Assembly: GCA_049324835.1 (NCBI GenBank)
Contig: JBMOMT010000055.1
Span: 124,001-188,000 of the forward strand
DNA: 64,000 nt
Source: JBMOMT01 sp049324835
GTDB lineage: Bacteria; Chloroflexota; Anaerolineae; CAYNKW01
Direction of reading: 5' to 3'
The number at the start of each line of letters is the position of its first letter. Positions within the stretch are counted from its first letter, which is position 1. Shown piece after piece: positions 16,890 through 26,557 of the stretch. The notes under the pieces are model-generated. The model was not told the origin of the DNA and did no database searches. It saw only the letters and a list, made by a program, of their open reading frames with translations. Made by a program: the position numbers and the translations under genes.

Positions 16890-16947
16890 CGCATCCAACT
16901 CCTCTCTGCGGGCCGGATTTCGTTCCAGACGGGAAGAGCCGCACGGG

Positions 16948-18606
16948 CTAGGGGCGTCGCAGCACTTGTCCCGGCAGGTTTCCGGTGTGCCGTTCTTTTT
17001 CCACCACGACCTGACCATTGACCAGCACGTAATGTATCCCCCTGGGATACTGGTAAGGATTGGCACAAGTGGTCTGGTCGGCGATGGTATCGGCGTCGAA
17101 AATGACGAGATCGGCCCACATGCCCTCGCGGACCAGTCCGCGGTCTCGCAATCCAAGCCGCTGCGCGGGCGCGGAGGTCATTTTGCGCACTGCCTCCTGG
17201 AGGGTGAGGATCTTTTTGCCGCGTTCCAGGGGTTCATCGGCTCTGTCCTCGCCGCGCACGTATTTACGAAAGGTCATCGGAAAGCTGCCAAATCCCCTGG
17301 GGTTCGCCGCGCCGGTGGTGGAGGTCGAGATACCGGCGTCGGTTTCGATCATGGACAGAGGATGCGCCACCAGGATGCGCATATCCTCTTCACTGTGAAG
17401 CTGGGCGTGGCCCGGAAGGTCCTGTCCTTCTTCCAGCAGGAGATCAAAGACCACGTCAAAAGAGGGCGCCACGCCCCGCATGGCGGCGATCTGGGCCAGG
17501 CTCCTGGCTGTGTATTGCGGATTTCTGGCGCTCTCTCCCAGCCAACCCTTGTCCCAATTCCCATCGAGGAAAAAACGGGTGCCAAAAGGCTTTTCTGCCA
17601 GGATGAAATCGTTGATCTTTTTTCTGGTGATGGGATCGGCAAGGCGCTCCAGCAGCCGGGCAAAGCCGCCGTCCTGCGCCCAATCGGGCACCAGCACCGA
17701 AAGGTGACTCGTGCTCAACAGGTAGGGGGGAACGTCACAGGTGGCGTCGATGCCGCGAGCCCTGGCATCTTGCAGCATTTGCAGCACCTCTGCCTGCGTG
17801 CCCCAGTTTGGATAATGCGCCTCGATGTGGCTGATATGCACCGGCAGGCCTGCGCCTTTGCCGATATCGAGGGCCTCCTGCACCGAGGCTTTGTATCGTT
17901 CGGGGCTTCTCTCATCGCGCATGTGGATGCCAAAGAACCCACCGTACCGGCCGGCGACCTCGGCGACCGCGATCAATTCGTCCAGGGCGGCAAAGAAACC
18001 AGGCGCGTACAAAAGCCCGAAAGAAAGGCCAAAAGCCCCGGCCTCCATGGCCTCGGCGACGTGGGCTCTCATGCTCGCCATCTCGGCAGCATCGGGCGGG
18101 CGATTGTCCCAGCCCAACACCATCGTTCTGACATTGCCGTGACCCACCAGGGCAGCCACGTTGGCCGCCGCGCCGCGCTTTTCCACCAGGGCCAGGTATT
18201 CGGCCAAAGTTCTCCAGCGGATGCCCTGCTCGGCCAGAGCGGCCATCACGCCGTCTTGCACATCAAAATCGCCCGAGATGGCAGAGGCTTCAGGACTGAT
18301 CGGTGCGGCAGATGAGCCGCAATTGCCGATGACCATGGTCGTCACGCCCTGCATGACCATGTTCTCTGCCTGCGGCCGCACCAGCACACTGATGTCTGAG
18401 TGGTTGTGGATGTCGATGAAGCCCGGGCAGACAACCAGCCCGGCAGCATCGATCGTGCTCGCCGCCTGGGCGCCCGACAGGTCGCCGAGGGCCACGATCC
18501 GGGCGTTTTTTACACCCACGTCGGCTCTGAACCAGGGGTTTCCGCTGCCATCGACGATCCACCCATTCCGTATGAGCCGATCGTAGGAACTCGTCTGAAC
18601 CATCAT
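16948..18606 (-). CDS. N-acyl-D-amino-acid deacylase (D-aminoacylase family)
   Basis: The enzyme removes acyl groups from N-acyl-D-amino acids. It shows the amidohydrolase metal site GFIDIHNHSDI, the D-aminoacylase cysteine ligand in MVIGNCGSSAAPI, GHGNVR, and HISHIEAHYPNWG. The C-terminal SAPAQRLGLRDRGLVREGMWAD is typical. The 552-residue length fits the longer members. Start at 18606 (or the adjacent second ATG) follows AGGA. It anchors the idea that the island handles N-acylated D-amino acid derivatives. Confidence 0.88.
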   Translation of the reverse strand: MMVQTSSYDRLIRNGWIVDGSGNPWFRADVGVKNARIVALGDLSGAQAASTIDAAGLVVCPGFIDIHNHSDISVLVRPQAENMVMQGVTTMVIGNCGSSAAPISPEASAISGDFDVQDGVMAALAEQGIRWRTLAEYLALVEKRGAAANVAALVGHGNVRTMVLGWDNRPPDAAEMASMRAHVAEAMEAGAFGLSFGLLYAPGFFAALDELIAVAEVAGRYGGFFGIHMRDERSPERYKASVQEALDIGKGAGLPVHISHIEAHYPNWGTQAEVLQMLQDARARGIDATCDVPPYLLSTSHLSVLVPDWAQDGGFARLLERLADPITRKKINDFILAEKPFGTRFFLDGNWDKGWLGESARNPQYTARSLAQIAAMRGVAPSFDVVFDLLLEEGQDLPGHAQLHSEEDMRILVAHPLSMIETDAGISTSTTGAANPRGFGSFPMTFRKYVRGEDRADEPLERGKKILTLQEAVRKMTSAPAQRLGLRDRGLVREGMWADLVIFDADTIADQTTCANPYQYPRGIHYVLVNGQVVVEKERHTGNLPGQVLRRP

Positions 18607-18736
18607 GGCATCCTATCCTTTCCGCACGTAGAGCCTGCCAACGGCATGCTTCGAGATCGAGGTTTCCATACACCTGACGGCTCGCGGCGCGCCAGACACA
18701 CTGCAGGAACCAACCGGGCTTTTCCCGCTCTCGCGC

Positions 18737-20872
18737 CTAAAAGGTTTCTCCCTTTTCGGCCATCTCGATCAAGAGATTGGGCGGTGAAAAGCGCTCGCCG
18801 TATGTTTCGGCCAGCTCGCGGCTGCGCGCCACAAAAGCCGGCAGACCATAGTCGTTCAGGTATTGCAGGGTTCCCCCTTTAAAGGGGGCAAAGCCCCAGC
18901 CCAAGATGCTGCCGATATTCGCATTCGCCACCAAAGTGACCACCCCTTCTTCCCAGCAGCGCACCGTTTCCAGCGCCTGTACGAACATCAGCCGCTCGAT
19001 CATCTCTGCCTGAGATAGCCTGGGCGCGTTGCGCTCGTAGAGCTGGTAGAGTTTGGGCCACAAATGTTTGTCGCCAGCCTGTGGATACTCGTAAAAGCCG
19101 GCACCCGCCCCCCGGCCGTGGCGACCCTCGATCTTGACCATCTGCTGCAGGACGGCGTGGGCTGGCTGGAGGATCATCTCTTTGCCTTCGGCGGCCAGGT
19201 CTCGGATGGTCTGCTCGTGGATGTGCATAGCCAGATTCAGCCCCACCATGTCGCCCACCTCCAGCGGCCCCATCGGCATGCCGGCCTGCAAGCCCGCCGA
19301 CTCGATGGCGCGGGGATGCTGCCCTTCGGCGAGTAGATTCATACCCTCCATCACGTAGGCGCCGAACACGCGCGAAGTATAAAAGCCCCGGCTGTCGTTG
19401 ACGACGATGGGTATCTTGTGGATCTTGAGCACATAATCGAAGGCTTTGGCCAGTGCCCGTTTGGACGTCTTTTTCCCGACAATGATCTCCACCAGGTTCA
19501 TGCGATGCACAGGCGAGAAAAAGTGGATGCCGATGAAATTCTCTGGGCGGCTGGAGGACTCGGCCAGGCTGGTGATGGGCAGGGTGGAGGTGTTGGAGCC
19601 AAAGACCGCGTCATCGTCGAGCTGCGCCTCGGCCTCGCGGGTAGCCTGGTCCTTGACCTTACGATCTTCGAAAACGGCCTCGACGATCAAATCGCAGCCT
19701 CTGAGATCCTCGGCAGACGCCGTGGTCACCACTCTATCCAGAATGGCCTGCATCTCTTCCTGGCTCATGCGTCCCTGAGACACACGTTTGCCGGCCAGTT
19801 CGGCGATGGCCGCCTTGCCCGCTTTGGCCCTGGCCAGCGTCAGATCCTTCAGCACCACCTCCATTCCGGCCCAGGCGGTGACGTAGGCGATGCCGTGGCC
19901 CATCAGGCCCGCGCCCAGAACCCCCACTTTTTTCGTCTCGGTGGGTCCGATGTCGTCCGGCCGGCTGCCGCCGCCGTTTATCTCGTTGAGTTGGAACCAA
20001 AAGGCGTTGATCATGTTCTTGGCTACCTGGCTGGTAGCCACGCGGCTAAAATAACGCGACTCGATCCGGCTGGCCGTGTCGAAATCTACGGCTGCGCCTT
20101 CGACCATGGCGCTCATGATCGCCTCAGGAGCCGGATAGTTGCGATAGGTTTTTTTGCGCATCATGGCCGGAGCGAGAATCAACATCTGCGCCATCTTGGG
20201 GTGGTTCGGCAGCCCTCCGGGCATGCGGTAGCCGCTGTTGTCCCATGGCTGAGCCGATTCAGGGTTGGCCAGAATCCACGCTCTGGCTTTGGCCATCATA
20301 TCATCGTGGTCCGCCGCCAGCTCGTCGACAAAACCCGCTGCCAGAGCCTGCTGAGGGTCGAGCTGCTGGCCTTCGGTCAGATAGGGAAAAGCCGCCTGCA
20401 AGCCCAGCATCCTCGTCAGACGGGTCACCCCTCCGCCGCCGGGCAGCAGGCCCAGCGTCACCTCTGGCAGGCCCAGCCGCGTCCTGGGGTGATCGATGGC
20501 AACGCGGTGATGGCAGGCGAGGGCGACCTCGAACCCGCCGCCCAGAGCGGTGCCGTTGATGGCGGCCACGACCGGCTTGCCCATCGTTTCCAGCCGTCGC
20601 ATCTGACCCTTGAGCTCCTCCAGTTTGGCGAATACCGTGCCGGCGTCCTTCATGCCATACAACCACTCTAGCTCGGCGCCGGCGATAAAGGTCTTTTTGG
20701 CCGAGGCAAGGATCACGCCGGCCAGATTTTCCTCGGCGGCCAGGCGCTTCAGGGCTCCGGCAAACGCCTGGCCGAACTCGTCGTTGATCACATTCACCGA
20801 CCGGCCCGGCATGTCCAGGGTCAGGGTGACAATGTTCCGGGCGTCCTTGTCGTAGGTTATCGGTTCACTCAT
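18737..20872 (-). CDS. Trifunctional-type fatty acid oxidation protein (enoyl-CoA hydratase / 3-hydroxyacyl-CoA dehydrogenase)
   Basis: FadB/FadJ-like, 711 residues. The N-terminal crotonase domain (NGTALGGGFEVALACHHRVA, GLLPGGGGVTRL) hydrates enoyl-CoA. The central Rossmann domain (GVLGAGLMGHGIAYV) and NTSTLPI...FFSPVHRMNLVEI oxidise 3-hydroxyacyl-CoA with NAD. Start at 20872, 28 bases after the thiolase stop, so the two form one beta-oxidation unit. It could serve lipids or the acyl-CoA products of the neighbouring catabolic genes. Confidence 0.94.
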   Translation of the reverse strand: MSEPITYDKDARNIVTLTLDMPGRSVNVINDEFGQAFAGALKRLAAEENLAGVILASAKKTFIAGAELEWLYGMKDAGTVFAKLEELKGQMRRLETMGKPVVAAINGTALGGGFEVALACHHRVAIDHPRTRLGLPEVTLGLLPGGGGVTRLTRMLGLQAAFPYLTEGQQLDPQQALAAGFVDELAADHDDMMAKARAWILANPESAQPWDNSGYRMPGGLPNHPKMAQMLILAPAMMRKKTYRNYPAPEAIMSAMVEGAAVDFDTASRIESRYFSRVATSQVAKNMINAFWFQLNEINGGGSRPDDIGPTETKKVGVLGAGLMGHGIAYVTAWAGMEVVLKDLTLARAKAGKAAIAELAGKRVSQGRMSQEEMQAILDRVVTTASAEDLRGCDLIVEAVFEDRKVKDQATREAEAQLDDDAVFGSNTSTLPITSLAESSSRPENFIGIHFFSPVHRMNLVEIIVGKKTSKRALAKAFDYVLKIHKIPIVVNDSRGFYTSRVFGAYVMEGMNLLAEGQHPRAIESAGLQAGMPMGPLEVGDMVGLNLAMHIHEQTIRDLAAEGKEMILQPAHAVLQQMVKIEGRHGRGAGAGFYEYPQAGDKHLWPKLYQLYERNAPRLSQAEMIERLMFVQALETVRCWEEGVVTLVANANIGSILGWGFAPFKGGTLQYLNDYGLPAFVARSRELAETYGERFSPPNLLIEMAEKGETF

Positions 20873-20900
20873 GCCTGCTCTCCCGTCCTCCATACCTGCC

Positions 20901-22109
20901 TCACACCCGCTCAATGATGGTGGTGATGCCCATTCCGCCGCCAGCGCACAGGGTGATGAGCGCCGTCTCTTTGTCCCGGCGTTCCAATTCATCCAGGGCT
21001 GTGCCCAGGAGCATGGCCCCCGTGGCGCCCAGCGGGTGGCCCAGGGCGATGGCGCCGCCATTGACGTTCACATTGTCGAGACTGTCCAAACGCATATCTC
21101 GCAGGAAACGCAGGGGCACGGCGGCAAAAGCTTCGTTGACCTCGATCAGGTCGATGTCGGCGATGGTCATGCCGGCCTTTGCCAGCGCCCTCTTGGACGC
21201 CGGCCCGGGGGCGACAAGCATGATCGTCGGCTCGGCGCCCAGCAGCCCCATCGAGACCACGCGGGCGCGGGGCTTGAGACCCAGGGCCTGCCCTTTTTCC
21301 CTGGAACCCACCAACACCATCGCAGCGCCGTCTACGATCCCCGACGAATTGCCGGCGGTGTGAACGTGTTCGATGCGCTCCACCTCGGGGTATCTCTGCA
21401 GCACGACGGCGTCAAAGCCCATCTCGCCCATGGTCTGAAAGGCGGGCCTGAGCTCACCCAGAATCTCGGGCGTCGTGCCCGGGCGGATGTATTCGTCCTG
21501 CTCCAGGATAGGGATGCCGTTCTGGTCCATCACCGGTACGATCGATTTAAAATAGCCGTTTGCCCGGGCGTGGGCGGCGAGCCGCTGCGAACGAGCGGCA
21601 AACTCGTCGAGCTCCCGCCGGCAGAAGCCCTCCAGGGTAGCGATCAGGTCTGCCCCCACTCCCTGGGGCACAAAACCGGTGTTCAGGCTCACGCTGGGGC
21701 TGGTGATCACGGCGCCGCCGTCGGACATCATGGGCACCCTGGACATCGATTCAACGCCGCCGGCCACCACCAGGTCTTCCCAGCCAGAGCGCACCTTCAT
21801 GGCTGCCATGTTGACCGCATCCAGGCCGGAAGCGCAGAAACGGTTGATCTGAACGCCGGGCGCGGTATCGGCCCAGCCGGCATAAAGAAGGCCAAAACGG
21901 GCGATATCGGCCCCCTGATCGCCCACAGGCGCGACACAGCCCAGGATGACATCGTCGACCTGCGCGGTATCGAGTCCGTGGCGCTGTTCGAGCGACTTGA
22001 GGAGCGCGGCGACAAGTTCGATGGGCGGCACTTCATACAGCGCGCCATCCTTTTTGCCCTTGCCGCGCGGTGTACGAATGGCGTCCAAGATATACGCTTC
22101 GGTTGACAT
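20901..22109 (-). CDS. Acetyl-CoA C-acyltransferase (thiolase)
   Basis: The 402-residue thiolase cleaves 3-ketoacyl-CoA or condenses acetyl-CoA. The acylated cysteine is in NRFCASGLDAVNMAA, the histidine in GGAIALGHPLGATGA, and the second cysteine in CAGGGMGITTI; NEAFA is also present. All catalytic residues are intact. The ATG at 22109 follows AAGGAG. A complete MITE lies 51 bases upstream of it. Confidence 0.95.
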   Translation of the reverse strand: MSTEAYILDAIRTPRGKGKKDGALYEVPPIELVAALLKSLEQRHGLDTAQVDDVILGCVAPVGDQGADIARFGLLYAGWADTAPGVQINRFCASGLDAVNMAAMKVRSGWEDLVVAGGVESMSRVPMMSDGGAVITSPSVSLNTGFVPQGVGADLIATLEGFCRRELDEFAARSQRLAAHARANGYFKSIVPVMDQNGIPILEQDEYIRPGTTPEILGELRPAFQTMGEMGFDAVVLQRYPEVERIEHVHTAGNSSGIVDGAAMVLVGSREKGQALGLKPRARVVSMGLLGAEPTIMLVAPGPASKRALAKAGMTIADIDLIEVNEAFAAVPLRFLRDMRLDSLDNVNVNGGAIALGHPLGATGAMLLGTALDELERRDKETALITLCAGGGMGITTIIERV

Positions 22110-22159
22110 TCTCCGACTCCTTTGCCGGGAAGGCGGGTAGGGTCGATTGTAGATTTTGG

Positions 22160-22296
22160 GTAACTGTTCACCCTCCCGCAGGCTCTTGGCGCGCCCCTAC
22201 ACTGCCGCAATCTGTCGATTCGCCAGTGTCCAGTCGGCCAGATTATGGGACAGGATGAACGGTTTTAGCCTGCGGGAGGGTAGGCTGAGCAGTTAC
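22160..22296. mobile_element. IS66-like MITE, copy A (137 bp)
   Basis: The ends are near-perfect inverted repeats, GTAACTGTTCA at the left and TGAGCAGTTAC at the right, flanked by an identical 8-base duplication GATTTTGG (22152-22159 and 22297-22304). Inside, GGCTCTTGG-side and CCTGCGGGAGGG-side sequences are also inverted. It has no coding capacity. GTAA ends and 8-bp duplications fit the IS66 family, as known; the parent transposase is not in this window. It closely matches copy B at 33733. Confidence 0.9.
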
Positions 22297-22309
22297 GATT
22301 TTGGGAAGG

Positions 22310-22338
22310 ACGGGCCGCATTAAAAAAGCGCGGCCCGT
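22310..22338 (-). terminator. Hairpin after the solute-binding protein gene
   Basis: A perfect 9-bp inverted repeat (ACGGGCCGC at 22310-22318, GCGGCCCGT at 22330-22338) closes a loop holding a T-run on the minus strand. It lies 20 bases past the stop of the solute-binding protein gene. There is no U-tract after the stem, so it may protect the 3' end rather than terminate strictly. Confidence 0.55.
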
Positions 22339-22358
22339 ATCCCAGCACCTGCCCAAGC

Positions 22359-24080
22359 CTATTCCGGCATCATTTCGATGTAGGCATCCCACAGGTACAG
22401 CCAGCCCTGCGCCGGGACGTATACCGCTCCCTGGACTTTTTTGCTCAGGGCATAGTTCTCCAGGGGGCCATAGAGCCCCGAACCGTAGGCATTCTCTACG
22501 GCCAGCCTTTGCAGCTCGGTGACAGCTTTTTCGATGGCCTCGGCCCCGTTGGCAATGACCATGGCGATGACGGCATTGTCAAGGGTGTTCACGCGCGAGA
22601 TATTCCAGCCGCCGATGTTGCTGCTGTGGAACATCACGAACATGATACCATAGTTGGGCCAGCCGAGGACGGTCACGGCCAGGTCAAAATCGCCGTTTAC
22701 CGAGGTGGTCTCGTAGAACACGCCCGGCTCGAGCTGCTGTAGTTCGACCTGCACCCCGAGCTGCTCGAACTGCTCCTTCAGGATTTCGCCCACTTTGACC
22801 ATCGACGGATCGACGGTCAGGCCGACAGTCAGCGGCTGGCCATCCTTCTCCAGCATACCATCGCTGCCCTCTGTATAGCCAGCTTCGGCCATGAGAGCCC
22901 TGGCCTTGGCCAGATCATAGGGGTAGCCAAGGTATTCCACGCCGGGCCAATAGCCCACAGTGGCCGGCGTAATGGGCCCGTAGCTCGGCACGGCCTGCCC
23001 GCTCTCCACAACCTGGACAAGCACGGGCCGGTTCACGGCGTAACTGAAGGCCTGGCGCACGCGCAGATCGTCAAAGGGCGCTCGCGAGGTGTTCATCTCT
23101 AACCGCACGCCGGCGCCGCTGCGACCCACCGACAGCATCTGCCACAGCCCAGACCCGGTGATGCGCTCCACATCTTTGGCCTGGAGGTTGATAAAATCCA
23201 ACTCGCCAGATTCAAGCCCCGCCAGTCTGGTGGCATACTCGGGGATGATGCGAAACTCTAGCGTCTCGATCATGGGCGCGCCGCCCTGGGTGAACCCGGG
23301 GCCCCAGGCAAAATCGGGGTTTCGCTCCAGGACGATCTTTTCGCCAGTGACCCATTCTTTGAACTTGAAAGGTCCTACACCGATGGGATTGCGGCCAAAG
23401 TCGTCTCCCATTTCTTCCACAGCCGCCTGCGGGATCGGCTGCAGGTAACAGGTATTGGCCATAGAGTCCAACAGCACCGAGTTGGGCATGCCCATGGTCA
23501 GCACCAGGGTACGATCATCCACCGCCTCGGCTCCTGCCAGCCCCACCAGCGTTTGACCGGCTGTTGGCGACTTGGTTTCAGGATCGATGGCCCGGTTAAA
23601 GGTGTAGGCATAGTCCTGAGCCGTCAGCGGCGTGCCATCGTGAAAGGTGACATCCTCCCGCAGTTTGAACTCGTAGCTCATGCCGCCCGGTCCTACTGTC
23701 CAGCTTTCGGCCAGATAGGGAACCAGCTCACCCGTGTTGGGATGCCTGGCAATCAGTCCGGCGCCAAAAAACTGGCAGGGGATAAACAGTCGCCCGGACT
23801 TGTGCACGTCGAGGGTGTCTGGCTCTTCGGCCAGGCCATAGACCAGAGTGCCGCCGACAGCCGGCGCCATCTTGGGCTCGGGCGTGGCGGTAACGACCTT
23901 TTCAACCTCGACGACTTTGGTGATCTCTTTTTCTATCACCTGTGGTGTGCCTTCAACGATGACCGTTTCTTTGACGATCTCGGTCACGATCTTTTCCACG
24001 ATCTCTGGCGTCGGCGTGCTGCAAGACGCCAGCAGCAACGAGATTACCATCAGCGCAACCCATACACTTTTGTATTTCAT
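22359..24080 (-). CDS. Family 5 solute-binding lipoprotein of a peptide-type ABC transporter
   Basis: A lipoprotein signal (lipobox LLLASC, cysteine 20) precedes a charged Val/Glu/Lys linker ending VVTATPEP, then the family 5 fold (DTLDVHKSGRLF, TFNRAIDPETKSPTAG, FAWGPGF). It would bind oligopeptide-like or amide substrates outside the membrane. The ATG at 24080 follows AGGAGGAGG. It is probably the binding protein for the DppBC-like permeases 12 kb downstream, but they are separated by eight catabolic genes and that pairing is an inference. Confidence 0.9.
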   Translation of the reverse strand: MKYKSVWVALMVISLLLASCSTPTPEIVEKIVTEIVKETVIVEGTPQVIEKEITKVVEVEKVVTATPEPKMAPAVGGTLVYGLAEEPDTLDVHKSGRLFIPCQFFGAGLIARHPNTGELVPYLAESWTVGPGGMSYEFKLREDVTFHDGTPLTAQDYAYTFNRAIDPETKSPTAGQTLVGLAGAEAVDDRTLVLTMGMPNSVLLDSMANTCYLQPIPQAAVEEMGDDFGRNPIGVGPFKFKEWVTGEKIVLERNPDFAWGPGFTQGGAPMIETLEFRIIPEYATRLAGLESGELDFINLQAKDVERITGSGLWQMLSVGRSGAGVRLEMNTSRAPFDDLRVRQAFSYAVNRPVLVQVVESGQAVPSYGPITPATVGYWPGVEYLGYPYDLAKARALMAEAGYTEGSDGMLEKDGQPLTVGLTVDPSMVKVGEILKEQFEQLGVQVELQQLEPGVFYETTSVNGDFDLAVTVLGWPNYGIMFVMFHSSNIGGWNISRVNTLDNAVIAMVIANGAEAIEKAVTELQRLAVENAYGSGLYGPLENYALSKKVQGAVYVPAQGWLYLWDAYIEMMPE

Positions 24081-24224
24081 CACTATTCCTCCTCCTGTCT
24101 TGGCGAGCAATCACTCGATGACACACACCGCCAGCAAATTTTTCCCTATTCACCTCCTTGTCCAGATTAACTGGTCCGTTTTCTCGGACGCAGATAGAAA
24201 TTCAAAATCGCTGCACCTGGTCAT

Positions 24225-25448
24225 CTAACCGGCCGGGATCTGAATCGCGCCGCACGGAAAGACCGTGACCCAAGCTCGCTTGCCATGCCGCGCCAACAGT
24301 TCCCGCTCCACTTGAGGCCATTGGTTATAGACCAGCGTATCGTCGGGGTAAAAAGTCCTGACTTCAGGATAGGACAGGTTGGGAGAAAACACAATAGCCC
24401 CATGCTTGCCCAGGCCCATCATCTCCCGTGAGAGCTTGAGGTACAGGCGCATGCCGACGCTTTCCAGGTAGATGATGCCGATGCCTTCCGGGGCGGCGGT
24501 AGTCAGGACGGCGGTGCCATCTGCCTTTAGAACGCGGCTCAGGTCATAACCTGCCGCGTTCAGCGAATTGATGGACTGTATCAGGTTGGTGTCTTTGGGA
24601 TAGGCGTTGAACACAACCACATCGGCGGGCGGCGGCAGCTCGGTGGCAGAGACCCTCCGGGCCAGGTCTGCCGCTGCCCGGTGGGCCTGCACCTGGTGCC
24701 CGGCAAACAGGCCCACGAGCTGCCGCCGGGAATTGATCACGCCATTGATGGCAAAACTCAGGCCCGCCATCCGGGCAATCTCTTCCATGTCGTCGCGGCA
24801 GTCATTGCCATCCAGCTTGCCGGTGGTCGGCAGGCCGGAACTGTAAGCCCGGCCGTGATTGGCAAAAAGCGTGTCGATGCCGGCCACACCGACGGCCACC
24901 GTCTTGGCTCCCGAGCCAAAGCCAGCGTAAGGATGGGGCGTCACCGTTCCCAGGCTGATGCGCAGGTCAGCGTCCAGGTAAAAACGGCTGATGTAAACAG
25001 GCGTCCCGCGCTGTGTATCACCCAGATACGCCAGGTTCTCGTAGGGTTGGTTCTGGTAGACCGCATAGTGCTCGACGACGCTCTTGCCCAGTTTTTTGAT
25101 CAGATCCGGGCGGTTCATCGGCGTGTGCGCGCCCAAACCCATGGTGATCCACACATCATCCCCCCGGATGCCGCCTGCTGCCAGCTCGGAGAGAATGGCG
25201 GGCAATATAGCGGCTGTGTCCAGCGGCCGGGTGATATCCTCCACCACGATGACGGCCTTTTGGCTCCCTTGGGCCAGCTCTCGCAGGGGCGGCGCGCCGA
25301 TGGGGCGCTGAAGCGCCTCGAGAATCATATCCTCTGATGCCGGCGGGGCGTCTGCCATATGGGCCAGGCGCACCTGCCATCCATCCGGGAATGTCAGTTC
25401 CTGCTCAGTCTCACCGTACCATGCCTGCCACGGAACTCGAATTGCCAT
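24225..25448 (-). CDS. Lactate racemase (LarA)-like protein
   Basis: The 407-residue protein has LarA-type motifs: VVEDITRPLD, LGAHTPM and TPHPYAGFGSGAKTV, in which the histidines and lysine correspond to nickel-pincer cofactor contacts of LarA. LarA enzymes racemise or epimerise 2-hydroxy acids. No larB/larC/larE maturation genes are in the window. It may racemise a hydroxy acid made by the island, or be a paralogue with another substrate. Confidence 0.8.
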   Translation of the reverse strand: MAIRVPWQAWYGETEQELTFPDGWQVRLAHMADAPPASEDMILEALQRPIGAPPLRELAQGSQKAVIVVEDITRPLDTAAILPAILSELAAGGIRGDDVWITMGLGAHTPMNRPDLIKKLGKSVVEHYAVYQNQPYENLAYLGDTQRGTPVYISRFYLDADLRISLGTVTPHPYAGFGSGAKTVAVGVAGIDTLFANHGRAYSSGLPTTGKLDGNDCRDDMEEIARMAGLSFAINGVINSRRQLVGLFAGHQVQAHRAAADLARRVSATELPPPADVVVFNAYPKDTNLIQSINSLNAAGYDLSRVLKADGTAVLTTAAPEGIGIIYLESVGMRLYLKLSREMMGLGKHGAIVFSPNLSYPEVRTFYPDDTLVYNQWPQVERELLARHGKRAWVTVFPCGAIQIPAG

Positions 25449-25590
25449 TGGCTGCCTCTCGATCGATGACTATTGATTTGAGTGTGGCTAAAATCTGTGG
25501 GAAACTCTCCCGCGGGTTCGATGGATACGCTTCTCCTGAGCTTGGGCCCATGAAAACCCTTTCTGGAGGTATGATTCTTGCTCAACCTGC

Positions 25591-25610
25591 GGGAGGGTCA
25601 GACACCTCCC
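25591..25610. repeat. Short hairpin sharing the MITE core
   Basis: The sequence CCTGCGGGAGGGT (25586-25598) matches the MITE ends, but continues TCAGACACCTCCC, forming a GGGAGG/CCTCCC hairpin upstream of the LarA-like gene. No inverted ends or target duplication are seen. The rest of the 218-base gap shows nothing else. Confidence 0.5.
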
Positions 25611-25666
25611 ACGATTTTTGGCCACACTCGATTGATTTTTATCGATGTAGCCTGACCAGGTTTCTC

Positions 25667-26539
25667 TCATTTTGGGGGCAAGTTATAGATCTCACGCGCT
25701 TCCTCGGGCGTCGCCACCTCACGCCCGGCCAGCCGGGCAATCTGAACTGCTTTCTCTACCTGATCCCAGTTACCCCTGGATAGCTCCCTGGTCGTATAAT
25801 CGACATAAATATTGTCTTCCAGGCCGACGCGAATGTGGCCGCCATGGATCGCGCTGGCCATAGCGACCGGGAAACAGTACGGGCCCACGCCAATGCCCTG
25901 CCAGGTCGAGCCGGGGGGCAGCATGTGAACAAAGGTGCTGATGATATCGGGGCCAAAGGGCACACCACCGGTCACACCCATGACAATCGAAAAATGCAGG
26001 GGGCGCACCAAAAAGTCGTAATGCGTGTCCAGGAAGAGGGCATTTTGTACGTGCGACAGGGCAAAGCACTCGAGCTCGGGTTTGATGCCCTTCTCTTTCA
26101 TCAGCGTCCCGTACTCGATGGTCATCTGCATGGGGTTTTCAAAGGTGAAATCATAGATGATCTGGCCGCTCTTGTGGTTCACGATACAAAAATTCATCGT
26201 GCCCGGATTCAGCGAAGCCAGTTCCGGGCTGTGACGCTCGATGCCCACTTTGCGCGATTCCAGGGGCAAAAAAGGGCCCTGGAACCCGGTGCTGATGTTG
26301 AGCAGCACGCCGCTGTTCTCCCGTATGGCCTGGACGACCTCGTCGATGAGAGTGGGGTCGGCCGAGGGCAGGCCGGTGTCCGGATCGCGAAAGTGAATGT
26401 GAACGATGGCCGCTCCGGCCTCTTCGGCCCGGCTGGCCTCGCGGGCAAACTCTTCGGGCGTGTACGGTACGTTGGGGTTCTGTTCTTTTCGTGTCGCTCC
26501 ACCGCACAGCGCGGCAGTGATTACCAGCTTGTCTGCCAT
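25667..26539 (-). CDS. Beta-keto acid cleavage enzyme (BKACE, DUF849 family)
   Basis: BKACE enzymes split a beta-keto acid with acetyl-CoA into acetoacetate and a CoA ester; the founding member acts in lysine fermentation. The protein (290 residues) has the zinc-binding HIHFRDPDTGLP, MGVTGGVPFGP and GGHIRVGLEDNIYVDY, and the ITAALCGG start. It lies between the LarA-like and transaldolase-like genes and near an aminotransferase that could make the keto acid. Substrate side chain unknown. Confidence 0.9.
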   Translation of the reverse strand: MADKLVITAALCGGATRKEQNPNVPYTPEEFAREASRAEEAGAAIVHIHFRDPDTGLPSADPTLIDEVVQAIRENSGVLLNISTGFQGPFLPLESRKVGIERHSPELASLNPGTMNFCIVNHKSGQIIYDFTFENPMQMTIEYGTLMKEKGIKPELECFALSHVQNALFLDTHYDFLVRPLHFSIVMGVTGGVPFGPDIISTFVHMLPPGSTWQGIGVGPYCFPVAMASAIHGGHIRVGLEDNIYVDYTTRELSRGNWDQVEKAVQIARLAGREVATPEEAREIYNLPPK

Positions 26540-26557
26540 CCGACACTCCTTTGCAAT

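Noticed and set aside
16966..22106. Several 400-450 codon plus-strand frames opposite the D-aminoacylase, FadJ and thiolase genes
   Set aside because: The minus-strand proteins are full-length with intact motifs; the plus frames have shadow composition and no ribosome binding sites.
20901..22296. The MITE as part of a complete insertion sequence
   Set aside because: No transposase gene occurs within or next to either complete element; flanking genes are metabolic or regulatory.
25586..25610. A fourth MITE copy
   Set aside because: Only a 13-base core is shared; the ends, body and target duplication are missing.
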